From the NCBI GenBank assembly GCA_000349905.1, contig KB722759.1:109225-173224 (forward strand): a stretch of DNA of 64,000 nucleotides. The letters are read 5' to 3'. Positions 24,289 through 37,701 of this stretch are shown piece by piece. The notes below the pieces were generated by a model that saw only the letters and a list, made by a program, of their open reading frames with translations, had not been told where the DNA came from and made no database searches. A program made the position numbers and the translations under genes. The first letter of the stretch is position 1, and every line of letters starts with the position of its first letter. This DNA is from Volvariella volvacea V23. Taxonomy: Eukaryota > Basidiomycota > Agaricomycetes > Agaricales > Pluteaceae.

Positions 24289-25775
24289 TCAATTGCCAAA
24301 AGAGATACATCGTTGTGTCAAGATGCAGGCGAGAGCGCATAATAGGATGACGGGGGGTAGTAAGAGCACAACGACTTGAATAACGGCCAACAAAAAGATA
24401 CTGTGTATCCACGATTGAGGAGGAAGTAAATGTTCAACTTGTACGTCACTGTCTTTATGTTCGTCCCTGTCTGAGTTGGCCAGGTCTAAGTTAATATTGT
24501 GGCTGTCCAATTGAATACTCCCGTGCGCCTCCCTTATTTGACTTATTTTATGGCTTACGGGAGCATCAATCAAATGCTGTTGAGGCTGCACCACGACAGG
24601 AGTAGGCGGTGGCGTTGATGGCCAGGGAAGGTATATTGGGTCGTCCGAAGGACTGGGGACAATAGAGTGCTCGTTCAACAGACCTGGTCGAATCGTCAGC
24701 TTGGTAAACCCGGAAGAGGAAGGAGGAGCAGAGGCTGCTCTTGCACGATTCCTCCTTCGTCGATCGGATCTTGAAGATGGGCGGTGCGTGTTTTCGTTAC
24801 AATCCGTTACGCTGGCAGTGGCGTCTTCGTGACTATGGCTCTCGAGAGAAAACAATGAACGAGAGAGGATGCTCCGTGGCACAGACACGGTCGCTCTCCT
24901 CCTTATTTGTGGCCTCCTATGACTGCGTTGTAAGCTGGGCTCGCTTGTCCTGCTACCAGCCACCTTTGGCTTGTCAAAAGCCAAAGTTGAGGTGTCCGAG
25001 AATTGGAGGCTAAGTGGTGATAGTGGTGGTGATAGCAATAGGGGCGACACCATTTGTTCTTCCGAGTGGTTTTCTGCTTTTGGTTGAGGATCTGACTCTC
25101 TGTCTGAGCTGAAGTCGGGCAGATGTACCTGTCTGCTCTGCCACTCTGCTGTACGGGCCTGCCTTTGTCGCAATATCTTCCAGAAATGATTGAGGCGTTC
25201 CTTTATGGCGGACCTCCTGGTGCTGATATCTTTACGAATGTTATGTGGCCGCGATGTATCCTTTATATTGTGAAGAAGGCCAAGTCTGCGTATTTTGGAT
25301 ATCGGTGAAAGCGGGGTATGGCATGTATCGGAATTTTGACGCAATGGTGGTGCTATAGTGATATCTGACGGTGCTGGACTTGCAGGCCACTGAGATGAAT
25401 CGAGGATTCCCTGCTTCGGCGCGTTGGGTTCTTGATCGTTTATACTCTCTGTTAGGCATTCTTGACTTTCTCCGGGGAGCTCCTTCAGTGTATAGAGAGA
25501 AGTGGATCGTATCCTCTTCGGTGGGAGACACTAAAATCATGTATATATGCCCCATACACCGTGAACAAGTCAGCATGCTAGCCATTGGTTCGAATTTAGA
25601 CCTGCCACCACACACTCACCAGCGGTGTTCTATCCCTATGAGACACTTGATCCTGTCCAGATACAGCAGAGGGCTCGTGGAAACCGAAATTTGAGGAACT
25701 ACGACATACTGTTTGGTTTAAGTCGTCACCATTTGCGTATTCCACCACCTCGTCCCCGTGGCTGTCAACTATCAT
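24289..25775 (-). CDS. Hypothetical Ser/Arg/Pro-rich protein with C-terminal membrane anchor
   Basis: Two exons. Exon 1 starts MIVDSHGDEVVEYANGDD at 25775 and ends RTPL before GTGAGT near 25620. Exon 2 starts CLPPKRIRSTSLYTLKE after TTTTAG near 25535 and runs open to the stop at 24289-24291. The chain avoids two competing frames and stays open for roughly 410 codons. The middle is low-complexity and basic (RRPQIRRRATVSVPRS, RSDRRRRNRARAASAPP). The end is strongly hydrophobic (IFLLAVIQVVVLLLPPVILL). This looks like a tail-anchored or single-pass membrane protein with a long cytosolic disordered part. I do not recognise the family. It is convergent with the New1-type gene. Confidence 0.6.
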
Positions 25776-26917
25776 TTTATGCAAAAAAGCTTGAGAGGCA
25801 ATCTCAATGTATCCAATTTCTGACCCAGGACTAGGCGCCTAAATCGGGATGCCATTTAGCACCCAGGGAAACTCGTAACATGGATGTATCTGCTTACCAA
25901 GCCCTTCAATTGAGGCATGCTGACTTTTGTTTTGAAGTGCAAGAAGCTTGGTATCAAGGGAAGCTGAATGGTGTGAGCGAGTGTGCCGTAGTTCACGTCG
26001 TGAGACAATATATGAAATGACTGAGGATCCTTGGGTACTTGAAGAATAAGGCTTGAGGATGCAAAGTTGAGGTTCGAGTTTTCTTTGTAGATTGCGAGCG
26101 AGGCGTGTAGTTAATGGCAACAGGAAGAGGAACAGTGATGTAGCGTACAGTTCAACGACGTGAAATAAGGGATGTGGCATTTCGTTTGAGTGGCACTCAT
26201 TCTTTCGTTTCGCGTATGAGGTCCAGTTTGAGGACACCTTGCTATGACAACACGTGCATTATTCTGACATCCCCACAACCTCTGCCGTGCCGCGATGTAC
26301 GTCCATATACCTGTTCCTCGTCTTTCATCCGAGCATGCAGAAAAGAGGTCGAATGCAAACACTGTTGAAGATTTATTCGTGTTGTGGTGGTGAACTACAA
26401 GCAGGTGTAACATGCACCAAGCTGGAATATTCCTAATGGGGGTATATTTCGGTGAGGGAAGGAAATCTAGTATAGAGAGGGAGTGACTAGGTAGGTTCCA
26501 ATGTCCAACGACGTGAATGATAGTGTAACTGTGAGAGTGCCTACTATGCTCAAAACTAAAACCACCAAGAGATAGCCAATATATAGTAAGCGACCATATT
26601 GTAAACGTGATTGAACGTAAGGATAAAGTACAGAATGCAAGGCGATGCATGCAAGTCATCTAAGGTAAGAATACAAAGGGCAAGCTAATACTCTACTATG
26701 TAAACACGAGAAGAGTGTTTCATTGGACCGAATCTGAATGTCATAAAGGCGCCTGCGCCGGCCGCGCTGAACTCAGGAATACAGAAGACCAAATGTGCGA
26801 GTAGTCAGGAATCGTATAATGTGCGGAATCCTCGCACTAAAGATGTGCAGCTAGAGAAAATATCAGCGCAAGCCCTTCACGAATTTCAAAACCACTCACG
26901 GAACAAGATTTTTTCCA
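25776..26917. other. Intergenic region upstream of the tail-anchored protein gene
   Basis: Short frames on both strands lack motifs. No supported gene or repeat seen. Confidence 0.4.
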
Positions 26918-27091
26918 TCACATGATGGTACAGTTGATGAAAGTCGTCTGTCCTTTGCGCTCATGATTCGCGAGTTCGTGCATGAGGTCGTTTGCCTCGT
27001 TTTGCGCAGCTTGTTCAATGGGACTGAGGACGACTTCCGATGAAGTGGCCATGGAGTCCTCGATGGATGAGAAGGAAAAGAATGTGTCCAT
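26918..27091 (-). CDS. Mating pheromone precursor (CaaX, CTIM)
   Basis: This is an intronless 57-codon gene on the minus strand, hidden because its frame is shorter than the overlapping wrong frame. It starts MDTFFSFSSIEDSMATSS and ends HERKGQTTFINCTIM-stop. It shows all the usual marks of a basidiomycete lipopeptide pheromone precursor. These are the short length, the MD-F start, an acidic and polar pro-region, an ER pair (residues 44-45) ten residues before the end of the mature peptide, and a C-terminal CaaX box. The Met in the last position predicts farnesylation. The predicted mature peptide is KGQTTFINC, farnesylated and carboxymethylated at the Cys; cleavage after ER is inferred from known precursors. 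It would be exported by a STE6-like transporter and read by a STE3 receptor of a compatible mate. It lies 9 kb from the STE3 gene. Confidence 0.88.
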   Translation of the reverse strand: MDTFFSFSSIEDSMATSSEVVLSPIEQAAQNEANDLMHELANHERKGQTTFINCTIM

Positions 27092-28093
27092 TGCGAATTG
27101 AGGGTGAGAAAGAGTGGAAGATTGATAGTGTGGTCGCTCGGACTCAAATTAACGTGTGGGAATGGGGTAAACTTTATGGAAAGAGCTTCCGTCGACAGAT
27201 TTTATAGCATGGCCACCCGGAGGTCCACTCAGGGACAATCAAAGAACTGGTGGCCATTGCGAGTACCAGATGGTACAATTAGGCCTGGCAGCTGTCGTAG
27301 TTTCTACAGCAGCGTCAATGTACAATTACGGTAATCACAGAATCATCACCGTGCGATCGGCAATAAAACGCAGCAATGAATCGGGGAGCGTGTTTTTGCG
27401 AGAGCCTTCCGACCAGTAATGGGTTGGGCATGGCATGGACCCTGAGAAGCCTCGACGTCACGACCTTATTGTTTTGGATGCCAACTTTGGTCAATTGATT
27501 GCAATGAACTTTGTTGCGCAGAGCTTCGGCAATGAGGAAACAAAAGATGGGTGTGATTTAACTGGACGATGATCTGCACACACCTTAAAGGACTCGGTAA
27601 TGTAGGGTTCAAACCTCTTGGTGTGAGTCAGGATGGTTACGATTCCTGCGAGATGGGTCCTCCGTGGGCGCAGTATGCCTTTCAGTCACACAAGCAACAA
27701 GAAAAACAGGCCATAAACCGTATAGTTTGCAAAGCTCCGAAGATCCCGTGCATTGCTCGGGGAGAGTTGGAACGATGATGGAAGACAATAGCAGAGAGTT
27801 GTCTCGTTGGTTGGGCCTTGGGGCCAAACATGGCCCAACACAACTTTGCGATGACGCTCATTTCAAATCCTTCAAGCGAAAAGCAAATTCCAAGCAAGAT
27901 GCTATTGAAGGCATCAAACGGCTAACAAAACGAGTATGTACGAGAACATCTGGACCTCTCTGACCTCTAGATATGGTAGAGCGGTTCACCCCCAGCCGAC
28001 AATTTAAGGTACTCTCGAGGGGCAAAAACGTTTAAGAGGGTGGGCTATATGATATGACTCGTCAGCTTTGGCTCCGAAAGCGATCGTTATAGC
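27092..28093. other. Spacer between pheromone gene and peroxidase
   Basis: It contains the pheromone promoter (27092 upward) and the peroxidase 3' flank. I checked for further short CaaX-ending frames and found none convincing; TGC-ATT-GCT near 27752 continues to an unrelated stop. Confidence 0.4.
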
Positions 28094-29922
<1,829 letters not shown>

Positions 29923-32174
29923 AGCGCTGAATGTAGGAAAGATGCAGGAGAGATGGGACTATCCAAGGTCTGGAGGATTGGGGTAACAACGCCTCATACT
30001 TATACGATTTCTACACCCCCAGGATGAATGAGAACGACACTGCTCAGCATCATTGGACATAGACCGACACAGTGCAATAATCTCACAAGTGATATGGCTT
30101 GACACTCCCGTGGAGTTGCTTGTCGGGCTTCGCTACCAATAGATGTGAAATATTCCTGAGAAGTACCATGATAATGGATCCAGTAAGAACACGTACCACA
30201 ATTTTGAGATTCTTAGTCGTCTAGCTCGACAGCGACAGATATTACGGTAGGAATCAACGAGTAGTTGCTGTCTTCACCGTTTCATGACATATTGTAACAG
30301 ATAAAAGAGAAATTTCTGCGTAAAGCGTGTCTGGGTGAGCAAGAGCTGGATAAGCTAATCTCCCCGTGTTGTGGTGGGAGAGTAAGGCGATAATCTCTTC
30401 AACCTCTTAGGCGCGCTTGCCCACAGGAAGAGACAGCCTGGATTTCGGAAGCGAAGGGGGCATACCATGGTAATGGGAGCGGATTCCATGGATGCGATTC
30501 CGCAAACAAGACGAGTGTTGGAATACTTCCCGCGAAAATTCACATGCGTGCTAAAGTCATGGTCGGGATCTTTGCAGAATGCCATAAAGTCTTGCGAGTA
30601 TCTATCAGAATATAATTCCACCAAGCTCGCATTCCTAATTTTGGGTTCGGAGAAGCTCACCTAGGGCTTTCCTAGTAGGCACCGGTCATTGACTTTGGTT
30701 AAGTACCGGATCGTCTTAGCGAATTGGCTCTCACTGCCACCACCCTCTATTTTTAATTACAGAGGACTTTCGTCTAAGCGATGGTAAAAAGACATGTAGG
30801 ATATAGACGGGCGCTATTACTGACTCATCCCTCACTCAGTGACACAAGCAGTGACATGGCCCTCCGCGGCGTCACGCAGGAGTTCGGGAAGCGCCGAACG
30901 ATCACGTGACATCTTCTCAGCCATCCGCCTCGGCGTGTTGGGAAAATACTGATTTGCGAGTTTGATTTGTGTCTGTTCCTACATATCCGGTACTAACACT
31001 GAATAATCCATTCGGAATGCGCAGATCGATTTCAGAAAAGATATTAGTAGTACATATTTTGCGAACTCTGCTCAAGGTCGCTAGTGTCAAGGTGGATGAT
31101 GATAGAGCGATGAAAATGGCAGTAAATGTGGGGACTATGAACCCACTCTTATTAATTCTACTCGATTTCAACTACAGAAATTCTGCGTTCCCTTAATTAC
31201 GCTCCTTTTTCTAACGACACAGATATCAGAGGACCTTTTGAGGGTGGCGAACACAAGCTTGAAATTTGCTCGATTAGCTCAGACGCTAGAGAAATATTTA
31301 TCCATTAGTTTCACCTCATTAACGCTCTGAGATAGTAGAGACTACAACGTTGCAAGTCATAAAGAATTTCATGGACAAGCCAAGTAGAATACAACCTTGG
31401 TCCCTCTCAAGAGTAATTCGCAATGTCCAAATCCCTCCGCTACGAAGATGCACATTGTTGATCATTGTCGACAAAGTCCTCAACACAAAACTGTGTGCGG
31501 ACAAGCTCAATATATCAAACCGGAAAACAATTGGTGTTCGTATGGTAAAGGTGCTAGAGAACAAGAAACGATAAGACACACCCAGTTTAATCCATAAGAA
31601 GATAGGAGCGGAAACGAAAGCTTGCAGCGTCCGATATAAACTAACAACAGAATGAAGAATTCCGAGGAAATCAGAGTGTCAGAGATAGATGTTGTGAGGT
31701 GGTTACAAGATGGAATGTTCATCGCAGCAAGACAAATGGACAACAGATAAACGAATACGAAACCAAGAAGAATCACACACCAAGATATTGAACCGCTCAT
31801 GTACTACCCCAGTTCCAAGGAACGGATCCAGTGATGCAAGTAAAGCCCCCCCCCCCCCCCCCGACCGCGCACAACACACCAAATTGACAATACCCAGTGC
31901 CAGCTGGATATACCAATAAATAAACGACGTCTATGTGTTTCCTGCCCATATCCAACGTCAGGTTCCAAAACATCATCGTTGTCCGATAACTAACCACCGG
32001 GAAGGAATTGAGCATGCTCGGAAGGCATGAGATACGTAAAGCCGTCGTCGGGGAGAAGCCCGAGAAGCCAGACAAGGAGACCAAGAAGCACTGAGATTGC
32101 CCACCCGCGCAAGGGCATCAATTCATTGGGAAGAAAACCGTAAGGAGTCCTTGAAGATATCGCTTGGCATGTGA
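29923..32174. other. Long intergenic stretch, unresolved small frames, poly-C tract
   Basis: No recognisable gene. Minus-strand frames at 31800-31319 contain hydrophobic segments (CVILLGFVFVYLLSICLA) that could belong to a spliced membrane protein, but no coherent exon chain or family motif was found. A run of 17 C lies at 31846-31862. Confidence 0.35.
31846..31862. repeat. Poly-C tract (17 C)
   Basis: An uninterrupted run of 17 cytosines in intergenic DNA. Its length is likely to vary or be misread. Confidence 0.9.
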
Positions 32175-33801
32175 TCACGGTCTTGGAGGCGCCGGTTCCC
32201 TCTCAGAGTCCACCGCTCCTGCCACATTCTCATCAACGCCAGCTCGGCTCCCACTCTCTCCCATCGTCCTGTTCTCCCTGCCCAGCCCCGAATGCATCCG
32301 GTCACCACCTTCGACCACCAAGTGTCCATCCCCATCCGGATTCTCACCACTCCGCCCGATAGCATTACGCCCAGCACCGGCTTCCGAGTCGTCCCCTCCG
32401 GTCCGTCCTCTGAGCGACGCAACGGATTGCCGCAACTCCAATTCCGCACCGTTGTTGGTGTCCGGGAGATGTATCCCCGACTGCGTAGGCGTTCGGTTAC
32501 CTTGTAGCCTTTCCACCAGCCGGTTCGCCAATCCTCCCACACTCTCGGCTATTCTGGTCCCCATCGCCCCGATTCCACCACCACCGCCACCACCACTCTC
32601 TTCATTAACGGCAACCGGTGCAGCATTGGAAGGCGTACGGCCTCTAGTCCTCTCCAGGTCCGCATACTTTGGTGGTCCACCAAACATGTCATAAGCTGGC
32701 AACGCATCCTTGTCATCCAGAATACCATCATGATCACTTATCCCTAATCCGGATTCTACGCCCCTTCTTCCACCTGCACCTATATCTGCGCCCCTCGTTC
32801 CTCTGCCTCTTCTAACAGCATCATTTGCCGCAGTAGCAGCTGCAAACGCAGCTGGAGATAAAGGATATGTAGGTATCAGACCGGTTGCCGAACGTAAGAA
32901 AGACGCTTCGGTAGGATATCGCGAAGAGGATGTTGTTGGATGGAGAAGATGGGCATCGGATGGGTGACGAAGATGGGTCAAGGAGGAATTGGACGAATGT
33001 GAAAAGGGTCTCGTGCGGTGTTGCCGGTAGTAAGGTGTTGCGCGGTCAGGAGCGGTTGGTCTGGAAGCGCGGTAGATGAAGAAGTCGGAGAGAGGACGAT
33101 GGTCTATACGAAGCCGGTATATCCTATCGAAGAGAACTAATTAGGGGAGAGCGCATGGGAATAGAGATAACTGCATACCTCCGAATACAGAGGGCAATTA
33201 ACAGCAAGATACCCAACCCGAGGAACATGTACTCTACTATGATCTGCAATTTATGAAAAGAGAGAAAATGGCACTCGTTGAATCGGGAGATGGTGAATTG
33301 TTAGAAAGGGCAAGAACTCACCTTCGCCAGCTCGTCCTTGGAATCCTCCTCTACTGGCGGTGGGTCGAGCGTATTTGGGTCAGGGAAATAGGGTCTGTCG
33401 GTTGTTGAAGTGGGAGCTTCTGAAGTCGTCAGCGTGGACTCAACCGTACTAGTTGTTTGCGTAATGGAAGATGAAGAGGAAGAGGAAGAGGTCGATTCGG
33501 GTTCTTGTCGTGCTACATTGAGAGTATGATACATAACTCGTCGTTGGATGAGCATACAGGGAGGGGCATGATTATTCATGTCATTTGTTTCCTGAATTTC
33601 ATTAGGCATGTACTCCTGACAATCGGAGTCGGAGATTTCCCCATCGTTGGTCCATTTTTGTGTTACTTCCCAGGTGATTAGTGAGGTAGTATAAGGGGAT
33701 GGGGAGTTTTCAGCAGCCATCATCTCATCTTGGCCATGCCCGACTTCCGCATGGGATCCCCGAGCTGGGTCTTTTGACTTTCGTGAAACGGGGGTGTACA
33801 T
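32175..33801 (-). CDS. Single-pass membrane protein with extracellular Cys/Ser-Thr domain
   Basis: Three exons. The first frame starts MYTPVSRKSKDPARG at 33801, although a signal-peptide exon further upstream is possible. It contains TWEVTQKWTNDGEISDSDCQEYMP and PPCMLIQRRVMYH, a small cysteine-containing domain, then a Ser/Thr-rich stalk. An intron (about 33320-33230) leads to a transmembrane segment YMFLGLGILLLIALCIRR. A second intron (about 33180-33125) leads to a long cytosolic part running open to the stop at 32175. The cytosolic tail is Arg/Gly/Ser-rich with a run of seven Gly (about 32585). Architecture resembles fungal cell-surface sensors or mid2-like proteins (N-out, one helix, disordered tail), but the family is not recognised. 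Confidence 0.65.
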
Positions 33802-35145
33802 TTATTTGAATCGGAGAATTGTCGCGTATATGTGCGGGGAGTGCGAGTGAGAGGACAAGTGGTGCCACAATAGGCAGCGAGTGAACGTGTATCAGTCGGA
33901 GGTGGGGCAAAAGGCTTCTGTTCGTAACTTTAAGGCGCAAAGTCTAACTTACACCCATTTCTCCCAGCATTACTCATTTAAAGAAACCCCTTTGAGAGGA
34001 TGAAAAACTACTCACCCCGTTCCTCTTTTAACCTTTCAAGTACTGGTACTCTACTCCAAGGGTCGTCCTTCGATTTGGGCGGTGAAGTTGGTATAGCGGT
34101 CCAAGCCAGACGTTCTGTAATGCCCGATACTTGTATGCCCCGTCGTAAGCCACAGTGAAGCCAAATGGGGATACGCCTCGTTGTAGCGATACGCCAGAAC
34201 CGCCCAGATCCTGACGTAGGCTTAAGGAAAAGGCTAAGTTAAAAGACTTGATTTTATGGTCCTGAGCTGGAAATGAATTCCCATTCAACAGAGCGACCTA
34301 GTAACACTTACGGTTCTAATTTCGAGCAAAGACAAAAATCGTTGGCGTTCGTGATTCCAAATGCAATCCTTGTAGTAGAAATCAAGCTGGGTTCGGGGCG
34401 TAGGGCGCGCAGCAAGCTAGAATCCGCTAGGACTCCTATGTAAGCGTTCAGGACCTGCAGGGTTCAGCGTAAGGAACACAGCATTGATAATTTCAATGAA
34501 GTGACTGTGATTGTCTGAGGAAATTGCCGGCGGAGTTCTACACTTTGGTTCCGTCCGCCGCGGCTCTTGGAAGAGGACGAGAAGCATCTTGGCCTGGTAG
34601 GCTTGAATTGGCGTGGTTAACTGCACGCAGTGCTTGGAGTAGCGACTCAGACACGATTGACTGCACCGTTGTTGCTCTCCTCACTCCTACCTTTGAGGCA
34701 TTTCGAGTAACAGGAACCACTGGCACGTTGAGTGTTCGTGGACGCCATTGAAGCTCAAGTTTCAAGCCCAACCCATTATGGGAATTACGATACCGCCGAC
34801 CTTGGCGCATCGTGTCCGCCTTACCATGGCCATGGCGTTAATAAGGCATAACGATAAAGAAGCCATTGCCCAACCATTCGACCCGGTCGTGGCGTGAAGA
34901 TTGTTGGCAGGGCAAGATTGCTCAACATTCAACCCTTCCAGTAGGCGCATTCTTATCAGGGTGCTTTTACATCTCCATACTTCGAGTTGCACATCAAACC
35001 GTTCCTGTCTGACTAATACGGTATTGCTACTATGTAAAATACAAGCGTTATAATTGCTACAGATGCCTTTCATTTTAGAGTTAAATTGTCTATGTAGTTG
35101 GCCTACCAAGCGTCCATCAGTGCGTCATCTCCGTCTATTTATTCC
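33802..35145. other. Intergenic region, nothing recognised
   Basis: Only short frames without motifs are present. It holds the 5' side of the membrane-protein gene (minus) and the 3' flank of BCS1-like copy 3. Confidence 0.4.
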
Positions 35146-37253
35146 TTATTTTTCCTCAACACTGCCGTCTGATTCCTTCAGCTCAACATCCACTACCACA
35201 ACGGAGGGCGAGGAATCTGATGCTTCACTAGCCGTGGCATCCTCCTCCTTTGCTTTTGACAGGGCTGACTCCGGTTTGTTTAGCGTGTCTAGTGGAGGTG
35301 GAACACCGTAATAACCACCAAATCGCCTCTGTTTCCTTAACTCCCGAATTCTCTCTTTTCGCTTCTCTTCTTTCTCCTTTCTCATCCTTTTATCTTCTAG
35401 CTCCTTTCGAACCCATTCTCCAACAGTTGTTACAGCAGATCGGGGCTCGTCGCGATAATTCAAGAGGAATCCTTGGAGTTCTGCGGTGGAGAGCTCGTGC
35501 TCGGGAATTTGCTCGGCAAAGGATTTTGCGAGATTGGTGTGGGAGGCTTTTTTCATCTTTGGATGATGCCTCTTCTGAAGGGGGGAAGATCTGCAGGAAT
35601 AGGGCTTCTGCTTGTGCTTGTGTTGCTAGGCCATATTCGATCCGTTTATCGATCCTCCCTGGTCGGATTAGCGCAGGATCCAAGCGATCAATATAATTTG
35701 TCTGGTAATGTGATATGCACATAAGCTTCTGAGAGTGACCACGAAACGATTTAACGCACGGTAGCAAAGAATATTCTTCCTTCTTCACTTCCTACACCAT
35801 CAATAATGTTCAACAGACCGGAGAGCGTCACCGCGCGTGGTGGCTCGAAGGCATTATCATCCTCATCCTCATCTCCATCGTCGAGTTCCCGAGAAGGGAA
35901 TGCACAATCGATGTCCTCAATGAGAAGAATCGAGCGCTTTGGGATGGCGGATGCAGCGCGTTGCAAGAATCCATCGTCAACACTGGCAAAAACGGTGTGA
36001 AATTTTGGTCAAATTATTCTGTTAGATGACATACAAATTCGCTGAAAGTGGTAGCGTATAGATCTCCAAGTTGAGTTCACCAGCCTGTAGGAGCGCGGGT
36101 GAGCACCTCCATTACTACCCCAATACATTATAGGCATACCAAAGCGTAGATGGTTGACGCTAAAGTTCGATGAACGCGCCAGTTAGCTTCGCCATGTAGT
36201 AAGCAACTGATACTCACTCTTTCCCGCTCCAGGTGGTCCGTACAGCAGATACCCCCGACGATATGGCACCCCAATCTTTGCATACCAGTCTTCGCTATCC
36301 AAGAATCTGCGTGCATCTTGAACTAAAGAGTCGAGCATCCCGTCTGGGAGTGCCACGGAGCTCAATGGACGACGTAATTTGTGCTTTGCATTCGACCAGT
36401 GGAATTCAGAAGCGAATCTCATGCCCTATTAAATCGTCAGAATCATAATAGGCAGGGGGGAAATACAAAGGCTACGTACTGAGTCCACTGAATAGATTGT
36501 GACGGTAGTGTGAGTAGCTTTAGTGTACTCCCGTTTTGCTTCTTCGATAAGGGTTGAGAGTGCAGACATATCAAGGGTATAAATTCTGATTCAATGCAGA
36601 GGGTGAGCCCATCACAACCATGATAGATGCTGCTGCACAACGCACTTGATATAGAGAACGCGTTCCATATGCGACCCATCCGTTCCAGCAGCATTTTGGG
36701 TTCGCGAAATTTCGATCCAATATCCTTTCCAACGAAACAATCGCGGTCTTTCATACATAGGGACGTAGTCAGCCGGCGCGTTTTCTGTGTTTATGGCCCA
36801 TCGTCGTTTCAAGGTCTTCAAGTGGACGCGAAAATCGCGAGTTTGCTTCCACACGTTGGATTGGTTCTTTGTTCGTACAAAGCAGGGAGCCATGAGCCAA
36901 TGACGTTAGGACTCAATCTGAAAGAGACTTACGAGCCAGTGTATCATCCACTCGTACACAGGGTCTCCTTCCGCAAACTCCGCGGTGGTACAGAATTCTG
37001 TCCGTGAAGTATGAGTCGTGATCGCGACTTAGGGGCAGTAAGAGGTACAAGAGAACTTACGAAGTCGAAATCGCTCCACCAACCAGAAAAACAGCTCTCG
37101 AAACAGCTCCAACAACTGTCCAAAAATCAAGAGCTTGACACCATCCACGAACTGCGTCGATCCAGCAAACAGTGCAAAGTTCGTTAAGCCTGCAAAAGAC
37201 GGAAGACTTGAGGTCCACGAGCTCCCACTACTATTGCTTGTGTCAGAAGGCAT
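35146..37253 (-). pseudogene. BCS1-like AAA+ ATPase, copy 3, frameshifted in last exon
   Basis: It has the same exon order as copy 1 and closely similar sequence. The start is MPSDTSNSSGSSW at 37253, then FVDGVKLLIFGQLLELF, the BCS1_N motif FRWKGYWIEIS, Walker A GPPGAGK near 36235, Walker [16 protein letters not shown] near 35930 and [20 protein letters not shown] near 35700-35640. After LFLQIFPPSEEASSKDE the frame runs into unrelated residues and stops at 35390. The expected continuation (FAEQIPEHELSTAELQGFL...) lies in the +1 frame and is open to 35146. The two frames meet at a run of six A (plus-strand T, 35548-35553); five would keep the frame. Either a genuine frameshift that removes the C-terminal helical part, or a homopolymer sequencing error. 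The ATPase core is intact. Confidence 0.85.
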
Positions 37254-37701
37254 GACAGCTGTAGAGTTTTCAACTTGACGTCTCGTGAGCAGAAGGATGG
37301 AAAAGTGGGGGAGGTTGTTAGGTTATTTTACATAGTGGCGAAATGGTTGAAGGCTATATATAGCCTCAAGAAGAGTCAGTGAGACTCAAAAACCCGATAA
37401 GCGAAGTGCAGGTTCGGTAGCGATTGTGAGATGAACCCTGATAACTCCACGATGGATGGGCGGGCACAGGATGGGTGGCGGTGTGGAGCGGTATATGTTT
37501 TTCCTTTTTGGGTTGATTTCAACTGCAACACGCGTTCAGGGGGGTTGAAATTTGCCAGTCGGTACTATTTAAGTGGCGGTGATGCATGGCAAAGTCTTCC
37601 TGCAACGTGGATTTCATAAGTAATAACATGCCTTGGCCCTTTACGTTCAAATACTTCTAAAGAGGTGATTTTTATTTCAATTTGCAGAGTAAAACGTGAC
37701 G

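Noticed and set aside
24054..24379. Short frames between the New1-type gene and the convergent hypothetical gene
   Set aside because: They overlap 3' flanks in several frames with no motif or splice support.
26896..27147. 83-codon minus-strand frame (MSPSDHTINLPLF...)
   Set aside because: It is an alternative-frame shadow of the pheromone precursor and has no motif.
31319..31800. Second STE3-like receptor on the minus strand
   Set aside because: Hydrophobic but lacks every STE3 motif (LPWHxxAWN, WCD, HRFDIxEDxGC) and no exon chain closes.
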